Shown here in pieces: positions 45,693 through 54,219 of a stretch of DNA of 64,000 bases. This DNA is from Acidobacteriota bacterium. GTDB lineage: Bacteria; Acidobacteriota; Terriglobia; Bryobacterales; Bryobacteraceae. The first letter of the stretch is position 1. Each line of letters starts with the position of its first letter. The position numbers and the translations under genes are program-made. The stretch covers positions 248,001-312,000 of the forward strand of contig JACTMJ010000014.1 of assembly GCA_014584705.1 (NCBI GenBank), given 5' to 3'. The notes under the pieces are model-generated. The model did no database searches, was not told the origin of the DNA, and was given only the letters and a program-made list of their open reading frames with translations.

Positions 45693-46178
45693 TTAGTTTA
45701 GCTTTCGCAAGCCATCCAACAATTCATCCAACTTTTCGGGCGTCACGTTGTGGTGAAAGTCGTAATTGATCTGAATCGCCGGCGCCCAGCTGCAAGCGCC
45801 GATGCATTCCACCTCTTCGAGGGAAACTTCTCCGTCCGCGCTCACCTCTTTGTGGCCCAGCCCCAGTTTCCGGCTGGCCTGTTTGTACAGCTCTTCGCCG
45901 CCCGTCAATTGGCAACTGACGTTCGTACAAATTTGCACGTGCTTTTTCCCCATCGGTTTGGGAAAGTGCAGCATGGAGTAATAGGTCAGCACCTCCTCCA
46001 CCTGCAGCGGAAACACCCCTACCCGCTTCGCCACTTCCGCGATCACCTCGGCCGTGATCTGGCCCAATTCATCCTGGGTAAACAGCAATAGCGGAACGAG
46101 TGCCGAGCGCTTGTGTTCCGGCGGGTACTTCCCGATAATCTCCTCGAACTTCGCTTCGAGTTCCGGTGAAAAAGTCAT
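45693..46178 (-). CDS. nuoE: NADH-quinone oxidoreductase subunit E
   Basis: A 161-residue thioredoxin-fold [2Fe-2S] subunit. The four ligands are in CTNVSC (residues about 85-90) and ECIGACSWAP (about 125), and the N-terminal helical domain reads ALVPLLLFTQDELGQIT and VEEVLTYYSMLHF. Located 40 bp after nuoD. Confidence 0.96.
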   Translation of the reverse strand: MTFSPELEAKFEEIIGKYPPEHKRSALVPLLLFTQDELGQITAEVIAEVAKRVGVFPLQVEEVLTYYSMLHFPKPMGKKHVQICTNVSCQLTGGEELYKQASRKLGLGHKEVSADGEVSLEEVECIGACSWAPAIQINYDFHHNVTPEKLDELLDGLRKLN

Positions 46179-46218
46179 CTCACATCCTCACTCCAGGATC
46201 GGCTCGCTCACACCGGAG

Positions 46219-47460
46219 CTAACGATCCACATCACCAAGCACGATATCCACGCTACCCAGAATCGCCACGACGTCCGCGATCAGTTTCCCCTCGATCATC
46301 TTCGGCAAAGCCTGCAGGTTGCCAAAGCTGGGCGTGCGCATGTGCATCCGCAGCGGCTTCGAACTGCCGTCGCTCACGATGTAATAGCCCAGCTCTCCCC
46401 GGGGAGATTCGATGGCATGATAGACCTCGCCCGCCGGCACGCGCACGCCTTCGGTGACGATCTTGAAATGATAGATGAGCGCCTCCATCTGCGACTTCAT
46501 CTTCTCCCGTTCCGGGAGCACCACCTGCGGCGCCGCAGCCTGGTAAGCCCCTTCCGGCATTCCTTCGCGGGCTTGTCTGATGATCTTGATGCTCTCCCGC
46601 ATCTCGCGAACGCGCACGCGGTATCGCGCGTAAACGTCGTTTGCCGTTTCGGTAGGGATTTCGAAATCGAACTTGTCGTAACTGGAGTAAGGCTCGTCGC
46701 GCCGCACGTCCGCCTCCACTCCCGCGCCGCGCAGCATGGGGCCGGTGATCCCCATGGCGATCATCGTGTCCACGTCCAGTTGGCCGATGCCCTGGGTGCG
46801 GTTCATCCAGATCGGATTCTTTCGGAGCAGGTCGTCGTACTCGTCCACCTTCGAGGGGAAATAGTCCAGGAACCGGTCGACTCTTTCCTCCCAGCCGCGC
46901 GGCGGCTCCAGCGCCAGACCGCCCACCCGGATGTAGCTGGTCATCATCCGCTGGCCGCTGAACATCGCGAAGATCCGCAGCAGATCCTCCCGCTCCCGCA
47001 TGCAATATAGAAACACCGTCATCGCACCGATATCGAGCGCATGTGTGCCCAGCCAGACCAGGTGGCTGTTCAGCCGCGTCAATTCCACCAGCATCACGCG
47101 CATCCATTGCGCTTTGGGCGGAATTTCCAACTGCAGCAGCTTCTCCACCGCCAGACAATAGGCCAGGTTGTTCGAGAGGTTTGCCAGATAGTCCACCCGA
47201 TCTGTCAGGGTAACCACCTGCTGGTAAGTGAGCGATTCGGCCTGCTTTTCGATTCCCGTGTGCAGAAAACCAATATCCGATCTCGCCTTGACGATAAACT
47301 CGCCGTCAAGCTCAATGACGATCCGCAATACGCCGTGGGTGGAGGGGTGCTGCGGACCCATGTTCAGCACCAGCCGGCGCGGCCTCGACGCCGCGGGTGT
47401 CTCCAGAACTTTCCGCAGGTCCGCTGTAACCGGATGCTCGCTCAAGCCAACCTCGCTCAC
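46219..47460 (-). CDS. nuoD: NADH-quinone oxidoreductase subunit D
   Basis: A 413-residue subunit related to the large subunit of NiFe hydrogenases, forming the quinone site with NuoB. Motifs: NMGPQHPSTHGVLRIVIELDGE, DIGFLHTGIEKQAESLTYQQ, EIPPKAQWMRVMLVELTRLNSHL and the C-terminal LPKMIEGKLIADVVAILGSVDIVLGDVDR. Start GTG at 47460 overlaps the nuoC stop (GTGA) and follows GGAGGG; the frame upstream lies within nuoC. Confidence 0.96.
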   Translation of the reverse strand: MSEVGLSEHPVTADLRKVLETPAASRPRRLVLNMGPQHPSTHGVLRIVIELDGEFIVKARSDIGFLHTGIEKQAESLTYQQVVTLTDRVDYLANLSNNLAYCLAVEKLLQLEIPPKAQWMRVMLVELTRLNSHLVWLGTHALDIGAMTVFLYCMREREDLLRIFAMFSGQRMMTSYIRVGGLALEPPRGWEERVDRFLDYFPSKVDEYDDLLRKNPIWMNRTQGIGQLDVDTMIAMGITGPMLRGAGVEADVRRDEPYSSYDKFDFEIPTETANDVYARYRVRVREMRESIKIIRQAREGMPEGAYQAAAPQVVLPEREKMKSQMEALIYHFKIVTEGVRVPAGEVYHAIESPRGELGYYIVSDGSSKPLRMHMRTPSFGNLQALPKMIEGKLIADVVAILGSVDIVLGDVDR

Positions 47461-47963
47461 AGGGTGCTCCCTCCTTCGGTCTCGGCGTAGTCGTAGCGAT
47501 GCCCGTGTACCGGATAGTCTCTCCTCAGCGGATGCCCTTCCCAACCGTCCGGCATCAGGATGCGGGTCATTTCCGGATGATTCCGGAAGCGGATCCCGAA
47601 GAGGTCGAAGACTTCCCGCTCATACCAGTTCGCTCCCTCCCACACCGGGATCACGGAGTCTATTTCGGGGTTAGCGGATTCGACGCGCGCCCTCACCCGC
47701 ACCCGCTGTTTCAGCGTTACGGAATACAAATGATAGACCACCTCGAAGCGTGGCTCCACCGGGTAACGGTCCACGGCCGTGATGGTGGAGATCCGATTGA
47801 ACGACTTCTCTTCCCGCAGGAAGCGGCAGACGTGGACCACGCGATCCGCTTCCACCTCCAGCGTCAGTTCTCCGAGAGCGACAATCGCGCTCACCAGCCA
47901 GGACGAACTCTCCCGTTGGAGCGCGGTAACGATGGGATGTGCGGCGGCAGTCTCAGAAATCAT
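47457..47963 (-). CDS. nuoC: NADH-quinone oxidoreductase subunit C
   Basis: A 168-residue hydrophilic subunit with the family signature WYEREVFDLFGIRFRNHPEM and RILMPDGWEGHPLRRDYPV. It is not fused to NuoD or NuoB. Its ATG is only 9 bp after the nuoA stop, where nuoB is expected in the usual gene order. Confidence 0.95.
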   Translation of the reverse strand: MISETAAAHPIVTALQRESSSWLVSAIVALGELTLEVEADRVVHVCRFLREEKSFNRISTITAVDRYPVEPRFEVVYHLYSVTLKQRVRVRARVESANPEIDSVIPVWEGANWYEREVFDLFGIRFRNHPEMTRILMPDGWEGHPLRRDYPVHGHRYDYAETEGGSTL

Positions 47964-47972
47964 CAGTCCTCG

Positions 47973-48368
47973 TCAGCCCTTCAACTCATCGGGATTGAAC
48001 TTTCCCCAGTCGAGAGCGCCCTTTTTCCAAATGTAGAAGAACCCCGTGAGAATCAAAAGCACAAATACCAGCATGCTGAAGAAGGCAAGCAAGCCCAGCT
48101 GGCGAAATACCACCACCCACGGAAACAGGAAAATGGCTTCGATATCGAAGAGGATGAAGAGCATTCCTACCAGGTAGAATTTCACGCCAAAGCTGTGCCG
48201 GGCGTCGCCCGCCGGCGTCATGCCGCACTCATACGGCATGTCTTTCACTTTATTCTTCAGCCGTTTGCCAAGAACCGCCGAGGCCCCCACCAAACCCGCC
48301 GCCAGGACGAAGGCGATTGCAATCTGGAGCAGGAAGGGAAAGTACAATTCAAGCGCGTTTGAGGGCAT
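47973..48368 (-). CDS. nuoA: NADH-quinone oxidoreductase subunit A
   Basis: A 131-residue membrane subunit with three helices. KDMPYECGMTPAGDARHSFGVKFYLVGMLFILFDIEAIFLFPW is the conserved NuoA core (Cys/Glu/Asp positions intact). First gene of the operon; a TATACT hexamer at 48417-48422 on the minus strand may be the -10 of its promoter, though no good -35 is seen. Confidence 0.96.
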   Translation of the reverse strand: MPSNALELYFPFLLQIAIAFVLAAGLVGASAVLGKRLKNKVKDMPYECGMTPAGDARHSFGVKFYLVGMLFILFDIEAIFLFPWVVVFRQLGLLAFFSMLVFVLLILTGFFYIWKKGALDWGKFNPDELKG

Positions 48369-48634
48369 GATTTCGGTATCCAGAGTCCGCAGTTTGAATC
48401 AATGGGTCTGCACCCAGTATACAAACAGGTGCAACCTTGAGCGGGCGCTCGCCGTATCGCGATGCGATTGCCGCCGGGATGCGGAGCGAAAGACGCGCCG
48501 GCGTCGCTTCACTCGCCCGCTCGCCGGCTCGTCATAGCCGCGGTGATCGATTCCAATCGCCGGACTGGTATAAGGGGTAGAAGGGGGTGCGCAATCGCCC
48601 TCGATACTGCCCAACGCCGGAGTGTAGGAGCGAG

Positions 48635-48853
48635 ATGACCGGTCCATCAATTGAAGTCCGTCTCAACGGTAAGCCTCGCGAGATTCCCGGGGGAATCACC
48701 CTCCGCGGCTTGCTCGATCACCTGGAGATCAAGCACGATCGCGTCGCCATCGAGTTCAACCGGGAAATTGTGAAGGCGGACCTTTGGGACTCCACTTCCA
48801 TCCACGCGGGAGATGAAATTGAGGTGGTGCATTTTGTGGGCGGCGGAAGGTGA
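48635..48853 (+). CDS. thiS: Sulfur carrier protein ThiS
   Basis: A 72-residue beta-grasp protein with a ubiquitin-like fold. It has the family core VRLNGKPREIPGGITLRGLL, IEFNREIVKADLWDST and EIEVVHFVGGG. In thiamine synthesis the C-terminal Gly is adenylated and then thiocarboxylated; here an extra Arg follows the three glycines. AGGAGCGAG precedes the ATG, and a start 16 codons upstream is rejected. No other thi gene is nearby; it is followed after 90 bp by the MerR promoter. Confidence 0.88.
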   Translation: MTGPSIEVRLNGKPREIPGGITLRGLLDHLEIKHDRVAIEFNREIVKADLWDSTSIHAGDEIEVVHFVGGGR

Positions 48854-48941
48854 ACCACTACAGATAGTAGGTGTGTTCCGGCGCTGGAACAAACGGTACT
48901 AAACCCTTTGAAAACCATCCGTTACCATCCTGTTTTGAACC

Positions 48942-48969
48942 TTGACAGCCCCGTCGCCTCAAGTAAAAT
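48942..48969 (+). promoter_or_regulatory. sigma-70 promoter of the MerR gene
   Basis: TTGACA (48942-48947), 16-base spacer, TAAAAT (48964-48969): a near-consensus promoter about 40 bp before the MerR start. It shows that this gene is transcribed independently of thiS. Confidence 0.75.
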
Positions 48970-49007
48970 TTGATTTGCAGGAACCTCCAAAACGGTTAAG
49001 GGTGAAA

Positions 49008-49529
49008 ATGTCAAAAGCGCGCAAGCTTCGACCTCTCTCCGTCACCGCGGACGATACGTACTCGAGCAGTGAAGTGGCCCGGATCGCGGACGTCAGTCTG
49101 CGCCAGCTTCAATGGTGGGACGAACAGAAGGTGGTTTCTCCTCGCCACGAAGGCCATAAACGGTTGTATCTCGCCCAGGAAGTGATTGAAATCAGCCTGA
49201 TCGCGGAACTGCGCCGCAAGGGCTTTTCCCTGCAAAAGATCCGGCAGGTGCTCGACTACCTGCAGAGGGAGCTGGGCAGTCGCCTGCCGGAAGTGCTCAC
49301 CGGGAATTCCGATCTGCACCTGCTCACGGACGGAAAGTCGGTTTACCTGGAGCAGAACCACGAACAGATCGTGGACATCCTCAAGGGCGCGATGCAGCCG
49401 ATGTTCCTGGTTTGCGTTACTGACCAGGTACGCCGCTTGGGTGAATTGCGAGTTCCGACGTCGGCGCCCAGAAAACCGCAGCGATCGATTGATTTCAATG
49501 CAAAACCGGGTGCGGTTCGTTACGGCTAA
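49008..49529 (+). CDS. MerR family transcriptional regulator
   Basis: A 173-residue DNA-binding protein. The winged helix reads YSSSEVARIADVSLRQLQWWDEQ, followed by VVSPRHEGHKRLYLAQEVIEISLIAELRRKGFSLQKIRQVL; the C-terminal part (about residues 95-173) is a small domain without metal-binding cysteines typical of MerR/CueR, so the signal is unknown. AAGGGTG precedes the ATG. The strong promoter directly upstream may be subject to autoregulation. No regulated partner gene is obvious; the S41 peptidase gene follows after 250 bp. Confidence 0.88.
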   Translation: MSKARKLRPLSVTADDTYSSSEVARIADVSLRQLQWWDEQKVVSPRHEGHKRLYLAQEVIEISLIAELRRKGFSLQKIRQVLDYLQRELGSRLPEVLTGNSDLHLLTDGKSVYLEQNHEQIVDILKGAMQPMFLVCVTDQVRRLGELRVPTSAPRKPQRSIDFNAKPGAVRYG

Positions 49530-49782
49530 GGAACCGAAGGTTCGGAATACCGCCGGAGGTCCCTTCGCGCGGCCGTTGGATAACGCCAAATCGCCATATT
49601 GACTGAAGCGACGCCACACCGGGGGCATCCATAGATACTAGGTGCCGGACGCGAGTCGCAGCTGAGATGGAATCGGACTCTGGAACGCGGCTTCGTCCCG
49701 CCGAAGCAAACTCCTCGAAACGGGAACGCTCCTCGTGTCGTAGGATAAAGTAGCTCCAACCGTTTCGAAAAGGCCCCTTCGA

Positions 49783-51405
49783 ATGAACCGTAAATCGCGT
49801 TCCTTTTTCCTCGCCCCGGCCGTAATCGCCCTATTTGCGTTGTTTGGTGGACTCTATGGGCCGGGCTCCGGCGCAGCCAGTGCTGCCGCGGCGGACCGCT
49901 CCGAGCGGGACATTGACCGCAGCGTCCGCACCTTCACAAAGGTCTTTTCCGTGGTTGAGGATAATTTCGCCGACGCGGTTGACCCGAACCGGGCCGTCTA
50001 TAACGGAGCGATTCCGGGAATGCTGCACACGCTGGATCCCCACTCCAACTTCTTTGATCCCAAGCAGTTCCAGCTTTTGCGGGAAGACCAGCGCGGCCAG
50101 TATTTCGGAGTCGGCATGATGGTGCGAATGCACCGTGGCCGGGTGGTTGTGGTGAACCCCTTCCCTGGCTCTCCCGCCGCGAACGCCGGGATTCGCCCGA
50201 GCGATATCATCCATAAGATCGACGGCCAGCTGACCACCGGCTGGGATCAGGGACAGGTGGCCGAGAAACTGAAAGGCCCGCGCGGGACCACGGTGAAGGT
50301 CACCATGCTGCGCCGGGATATCAATGGGAATAAAGAGCTGAACTTCAGCATCGTCCGCGACGAGATTCCGCGCAAGAGTGTTGCCGACGCCTTTTATATC
50401 CGGCCCGGGATTGCGTACCTGCAGATCAAGCAGTTCAACGAGAACACCAGCGCGGAAATGGAAGATAACCTCAGCCGGCTGAAGGAAGAGAACATCAAGG
50501 GCCTGATTCTGGATCTCCGCGACAACCCCGGAGGTATCCTCAACGAGGGCGTGAATGTGGCGGACCACTTCCTCAAGAAGGGCCAGCTCATTGTTTCGCA
50601 CCGGGGCCGCTCCTCACCACAACGCAAGTATGAGACGCGCCGAGGCAGCCGGGGTGCGGACTATCCAATCGTAGTTCTGGTGAACGGCAGTTCGGCCTCT
50701 GCCGCCGAGATTGTCGCCGGCGCCCTGCAGGACCATGATCGTGCCTGGATTCTCGGCGAACAAACCTTCGGCAAGGGTCTCGTCCAGACGGTCTATCCTC
50801 TTTCAGAAGACACCGGCCTGGCGCTCACAACAGCGAAATACTATACGCCCAGCGGACGCCTGATCCAGCGTGACTATTCGAAGATTTCTTTCTACGACTA
50901 CTACACGCGTAAGGATGGTGACCTGAAGGATCCCGACGATGTGCGGATGACCGATGCCGGCCGCACGGTGTACGGTGGCGGCGGCATTACACCCGACGAG
51001 AAGGTGGATATCCCGAAGACGAACGCATTCCAATACCGGGTGCGCGACCAGTTCATGGGATTCTCCATGTTTGCGGCCAAGTACTTCGCGGAACACCCAC
51101 CCCAGATCGGGGAAGACTTCGTCGTCACCGAAGCGATTGTGGACGAGTTCCGCCGCTTCCTCACGGACGAGAAGATCGACGTGACCAACGAGGAGTTTGC
51201 CACCAACCGCGATTGGGTTCGGGAAGAGATCAAGCGCTCCCTGTTTACCTATGCGCTGGGTGATGAGAAGGCGGAGAGCCTAATGGTTCGCGACGATAGC
51301 CTGGTGGCGAAGGCGATCGATGCGATGGCGCGCGCGCAATCGTTGCAGGAAACGGCGCGCCGCACCATCGCGCAGCGCACCGGCACCGCGTCCCAGGGCA
51401 AGTAG
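49783..51405 (+). CDS. S41 family C-terminal processing peptidase, exported
   Basis: A 540-residue periplasmic protease, paralogue of the product of 2530-4116. Signal peptide: FFLAPAVIALFALFGGLYG. The PDZ domain (about residues 105-185) includes NAGIRPSDIIHKIDGQ. The catalytic domain has LILDLRDNPGGILNEGVNVAD, the Ser motif NGSSASAAEIVAGAL and the Lys motif GEQTFGKGLVQTV. A C-terminal extension of about 130 residues follows the core. It is closed by the hairpin at 51444-51479. Exact target proteins are unknown. Confidence 0.94.
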   Translation: MNRKSRSFFLAPAVIALFALFGGLYGPGSGAASAAAADRSERDIDRSVRTFTKVFSVVEDNFADAVDPNRAVYNGAIPGMLHTLDPHSNFFDPKQFQLLREDQRGQYFGVGMMVRMHRGRVVVVNPFPGSPAANAGIRPSDIIHKIDGQLTTGWDQGQVAEKLKGPRGTTVKVTMLRRDINGNKELNFSIVRDEIPRKSVADAFYIRPGIAYLQIKQFNENTSAEMEDNLSRLKEENIKGLILDLRDNPGGILNEGVNVADHFLKKGQLIVSHRGRSSPQRKYETRRGSRGADYPIVVLVNGSSASAAEIVAGALQDHDRAWILGEQTFGKGLVQTVYPLSEDTGLALTTAKYYTPSGRLIQRDYSKISFYDYYTRKDGDLKDPDDVRMTDAGRTVYGGGGITPDEKVDIPKTNAFQYRVRDQFMGFSMFAAKYFAEHPPQIGEDFVVTEAIVDEFRRFLTDEKIDVTNEEFATNRDWVREEIKRSLFTYALGDEKAESLMVRDDSLVAKAIDAMARAQSLQETARRTIAQRTGTASQGK

Positions 51406-51443
51406 ATCGCGACGGCCCTTTTCCGGCACCATGGTATAACGAA

Positions 51444-51479
51444 CAAAGTGACCCGCGCCATCACAGGCGGGTCACTTTG
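51444..51479 (+). terminator. strong hairpin terminator between S41 peptidase and guaA
   Basis: Perfect 13-bp stem CAAAGTGACCCGC / GCGGGTCACTTTG with a 10-base loop, 38 bp after the stop codon and followed by CGTATTT. The T-run is short, so termination efficiency is uncertain. Confidence 0.75.
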
Positions 51480-51503
51480 CGTATTTACCCCGCGTAGCAC
51501 ACC

Positions 51504-53369
51504 ATGAGCCTTTCTCATCCTCCTTCCCCGCACAGCCAGCCATCCTCCCCGCATTTCGACACGCCCGCCCGGGAGGCAATTCCGGGGAAGGCGCAGGTGA
51601 TCGTCCTCGATACCGGAGGCCAGTATTGCCATCTGATTGCGCGAAAAGTGCGTGAGCTCGGCGTCTATTCCGAGGTGAGACCTTCGGAAACTCCCGCCCG
51701 GGAACTTGCCCACGCCCGAGCAATCCTCATTTCCGGTGGACCTTGCAGCGTTTACGACCCCGGCAGTCCCACCGTGGATCCAGCCATCTTTGACTTGCCA
51801 TCCTCCGTGCTTGGGATTTGCTACGGCTTGCAGCTGGCTGTGCAACTCCTTGGAGGCCGCGTGGAGAAAGTGGACCGGGGCGAGTTCGGCAAGGCCAGTT
51901 TCCAGGCTCTGGGCGAGTCTCCGCTATTCCACGGCATCCCGCCGGAATCCACACAAGTCTGGATGAGCCATCGCGACACCGTAACGGAGCTGCCGGAAGG
52001 GTTTGAGCGCATCGGTTCCACCGGAACCTGCCCGTTTGCGGCAATCGCCGATGAACGCCGCGGCATCTACGGCGTCCAGTTTCACCCCGAAGTGGTCCAT
52101 ACCCGACGCGGAAAGGAGGTTCTTAAGAACTTCCTGTTCCGTATCGCCGGATGCCAGAAAGACTGGGACCCTTCCCGTGTCGCCGGCGTGCTCGAGGACG
52201 AGATTCGCGCCACCGTCGGGGATCGCAATGTCTTCTTCTTCATCAGCGGCGGCGTGGATTCCACGGTCGCCTTCACGCTCTGCCTGCGTGCCCTGGGTGA
52301 AGACCGCGTTCGCGGCATCTACGTCGACACCGGCATGATGCGCAAGGACGAAACGGTTTTCGTGCGGGAGATTTTCGCGCAGATCGGCGGCGGATCTTCG
52401 GTACATATCGAACTCGCGGAGCCTTGGTTTCTGGCCCAACTTGAGGGAGTCGTCGAACCTGAGGAGAAGCGACGCCGCATCGGCCAGGAGTTCCTCGAAG
52501 TGCAGAACCGCGTGCTCGAAACAGAGCACTTTTTGGACGGGAACTGGATTCTGGGCCAGGGTACGATCTATCCGGATACCATTGAATCCGGCGGCAGCGC
52601 GAAGGCGGACCTGATCAAGACGCATCACAACCGCGTGGAAGGTGTGCAGCGCCTGATCGCCGAAGGACGCATCATCGAACCCTTGCACAACCTTTATAAG
52701 GACGAAGTGCGTGAGGTGGGCCGCCAACTGGGTATCCCGACCCCGCTGCTTGACCGGCATCCCTTCCCTGGGCCAGGGCTCGCGATCCGGTGTCTCTGTG
52801 CCGACGAAGTTGCGGCTCCCGAGGCCGTCTCCGGCGGCTGGCTGTTACCCCTGCATTCGGTGGGCGTTCAGGGAGATTCCCGCAGCTATAAGCCGGTGCT
52901 GCTGATGTCCACCCCTGCCTCGCTTGCCGGTGGCGATTGGGAGGACGCTTACGAGCGCTCCACGGACCACATCAATGCCAGCACCGCATTCAATCGAGTG
53001 GTGATCCAGGTGGGGGATGTCCAGGCTCCCGTCGGGGAACTGCGTGTCCGTAAGGCTACGATTACCAGAGAAAGGCTGGACCGGCTCCGGGAGTTGGACG
53101 CCATTGTCCGCCGGGTTTCGGTGGAAAGCGGCTTCGAAGACCGTGTGTGGCAGTTCCCGGTCGTACTGGTTCCGTTGGGTACGGCGGAGAAACCGGATTC
53201 CGTAGTGCTTCGGCCCATTCATTCCGTGGATGGAATGACCGCGCAATCGGTTGGCATGCCGGTGGATACGTTGCACTCCCTGTGCAGGGAGTTGCTGGGC
53301 GTACCCGGCATCGCGACTGTGCTCTACGACCTTACGCATAAGCCGCCCGGCACCATCGAGTGGGAGTAG
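51504..53369 (+). CDS. guaA: GMP synthase (glutamine-hydrolysing), long eukaryote-like type
   Basis: Converts XMP to GMP with glutamine nitrogen. The 621-residue enzyme has a glutaminase domain (about residues 28-215: nucleophile Cys in LGICYGLQLA, His/Glu in GVQFHPEVVH), an ATP-pyrophosphatase domain (FISGGVDSTVAF, then GQGTIYPDTIESGG and RHPFPGPGLAIR) and an enlarged C-terminal domain. Standard bacterial GuaA is about 525 residues. Here LLPLHSVGVQGDSRSY comes before a second repeat (LDAIVRRVSVESGFEDRVW) and the end PPGTIEWE, an arrangement like human GMP synthetase. The start is the first ATG; residues 1-27 are Pro/Ser-rich and may be dispensable. Confidence 0.95.
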   Translation: MSLSHPPSPHSQPSSPHFDTPAREAIPGKAQVIVLDTGGQYCHLIARKVRELGVYSEVRPSETPARELAHARAILISGGPCSVYDPGSPTVDPAIFDLPSSVLGICYGLQLAVQLLGGRVEKVDRGEFGKASFQALGESPLFHGIPPESTQVWMSHRDTVTELPEGFERIGSTGTCPFAAIADERRGIYGVQFHPEVVHTRRGKEVLKNFLFRIAGCQKDWDPSRVAGVLEDEIRATVGDRNVFFFISGGVDSTVAFTLCLRALGEDRVRGIYVDTGMMRKDETVFVREIFAQIGGGSSVHIELAEPWFLAQLEGVVEPEEKRRRIGQEFLEVQNRVLETEHFLDGNWILGQGTIYPDTIESGGSAKADLIKTHHNRVEGVQRLIAEGRIIEPLHNLYKDEVREVGRQLGIPTPLLDRHPFPGPGLAIRCLCADEVAAPEAVSGGWLLPLHSVGVQGDSRSYKPVLLMSTPASLAGGDWEDAYERSTDHINASTAFNRVVIQVGDVQAPVGELRVRKATITRERLDRLRELDAIVRRVSVESGFEDRVWQFPVVLVPLGTAEKPDSVVLRPIHSVDGMTAQSVGMPVDTLHSLCRELLGVPGIATVLYDLTHKPPGTIEWE

Positions 53370-53402
53370 CCGCGGGAAACGAGGCTCGTGGCCGTTCTGG
53401 AA

Positions 53403-54098
53403 TTAGCGCTTCATTTCCGACACACTGGCAGGCGCAGCCGCCGGGGCCGCTGTCTTTGCCCGGTAGCGCCGTAACACTCGCTCCACGTACGCGTTTGTTT
53501 CCCGATAGGGGGGAACGCCGTCGTGCTTTGCCACCGCGCCCGTCCCGGCATTGTACGCGGCGAGTGCCAGCCGCACCTGGTCCGGGTTGTTCTGGTACCG
53601 CAGAAGCAGTTCTCTCAGCAGCTTGGCGCCGCCATCAATGTTCTCCGCCGGCTCGTCCGGATTCACGCCCAGCGCAGCCGCGGTTCCGGGCATGAGCTGC
53701 ATCACTCCCCGTGCGCCTTTCGGTGAGATAGCGGCGGGCTGGAGCGCACTCTCCGCCTCTGCAACGCTGCGAACGAAGGCTTCCGGCAATCCGTGCTTTT
53801 CGGCGGAATGCCGCAGCAACTCCGTGACCGAGGGAGTCTTCGCTTGCAGCGGTGAGGCAGCAGGGGCGGGAGGCATGATCCACGGTAGATCTTCGATCTT
53901 CTCCACGTCAGACCGCGCCACCGAGATTTGCCCTTCACCGGCGTGAAGCACCAAGGACTCCCCAACGACTTCCACGCGGTCTGTTTCCAGCGTGAAGCCG
54001 GTGCGGAGGGTCACTTGCTGGCGTCCCTGCGCGCGCGCTGGCTCCGGGCACAGCGGAATCAGCAGCGCCGCGATGAGAATGAAGACGGTCCGCGGCAT
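53403..54098 (-). CDS. Lytic transglycosylase domain protein, exported
   Basis: A 231-residue periplasmic protein with signal peptide TVFILIAALLIPLCPEPARA. Residues about 30-70 are a small beta-rich region (LRTGFTLETDRVEVVGESLVLH). The SLT/lysozyme-like domain (about 95-215) has the catalytic Glu in SVAEAESALQPAAISPKGARGVMQLMPGTA and the AYNAGTGAV motif. It cleaves peptidoglycan glycan strands. Tail rich in Ala and Pro. It follows galE by 121 bp on the same strand, with which it may share a transcript. Confidence 0.9.
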   Translation of the reverse strand: MPRTVFILIAALLIPLCPEPARAQGRQQVTLRTGFTLETDRVEVVGESLVLHAGEGQISVARSDVEKIEDLPWIMPPAPAASPLQAKTPSVTELLRHSAEKHGLPEAFVRSVAEAESALQPAAISPKGARGVMQLMPGTAAALGVNPDEPAENIDGGAKLLRELLLRYQNNPDQVRLALAAYNAGTGAVAKHDGVPPYRETNAYVERVLRRYRAKTAAPAAAPASVSEMKR

Positions 54099-54219
54099 CC
54101 ATACGGAAAGACGCGCCGGAGGATGCCCGCGTGCAGGTGTGAATGCAGAAAGCGCGCCTCTTCGTTCCGTAAATCGACTGCGCGAGGGCTGCGTCCTCTA
54201 TCCGAGGATCGGCATCAAT

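Noticed and set aside
40136..48368. NuoB or NuoI hidden as fusions in neighbouring nuo genes
   Set aside because: NuoA, C, H and J all have standard lengths and end at family-typical positions; no extra CxxC or ferredoxin motif is present.
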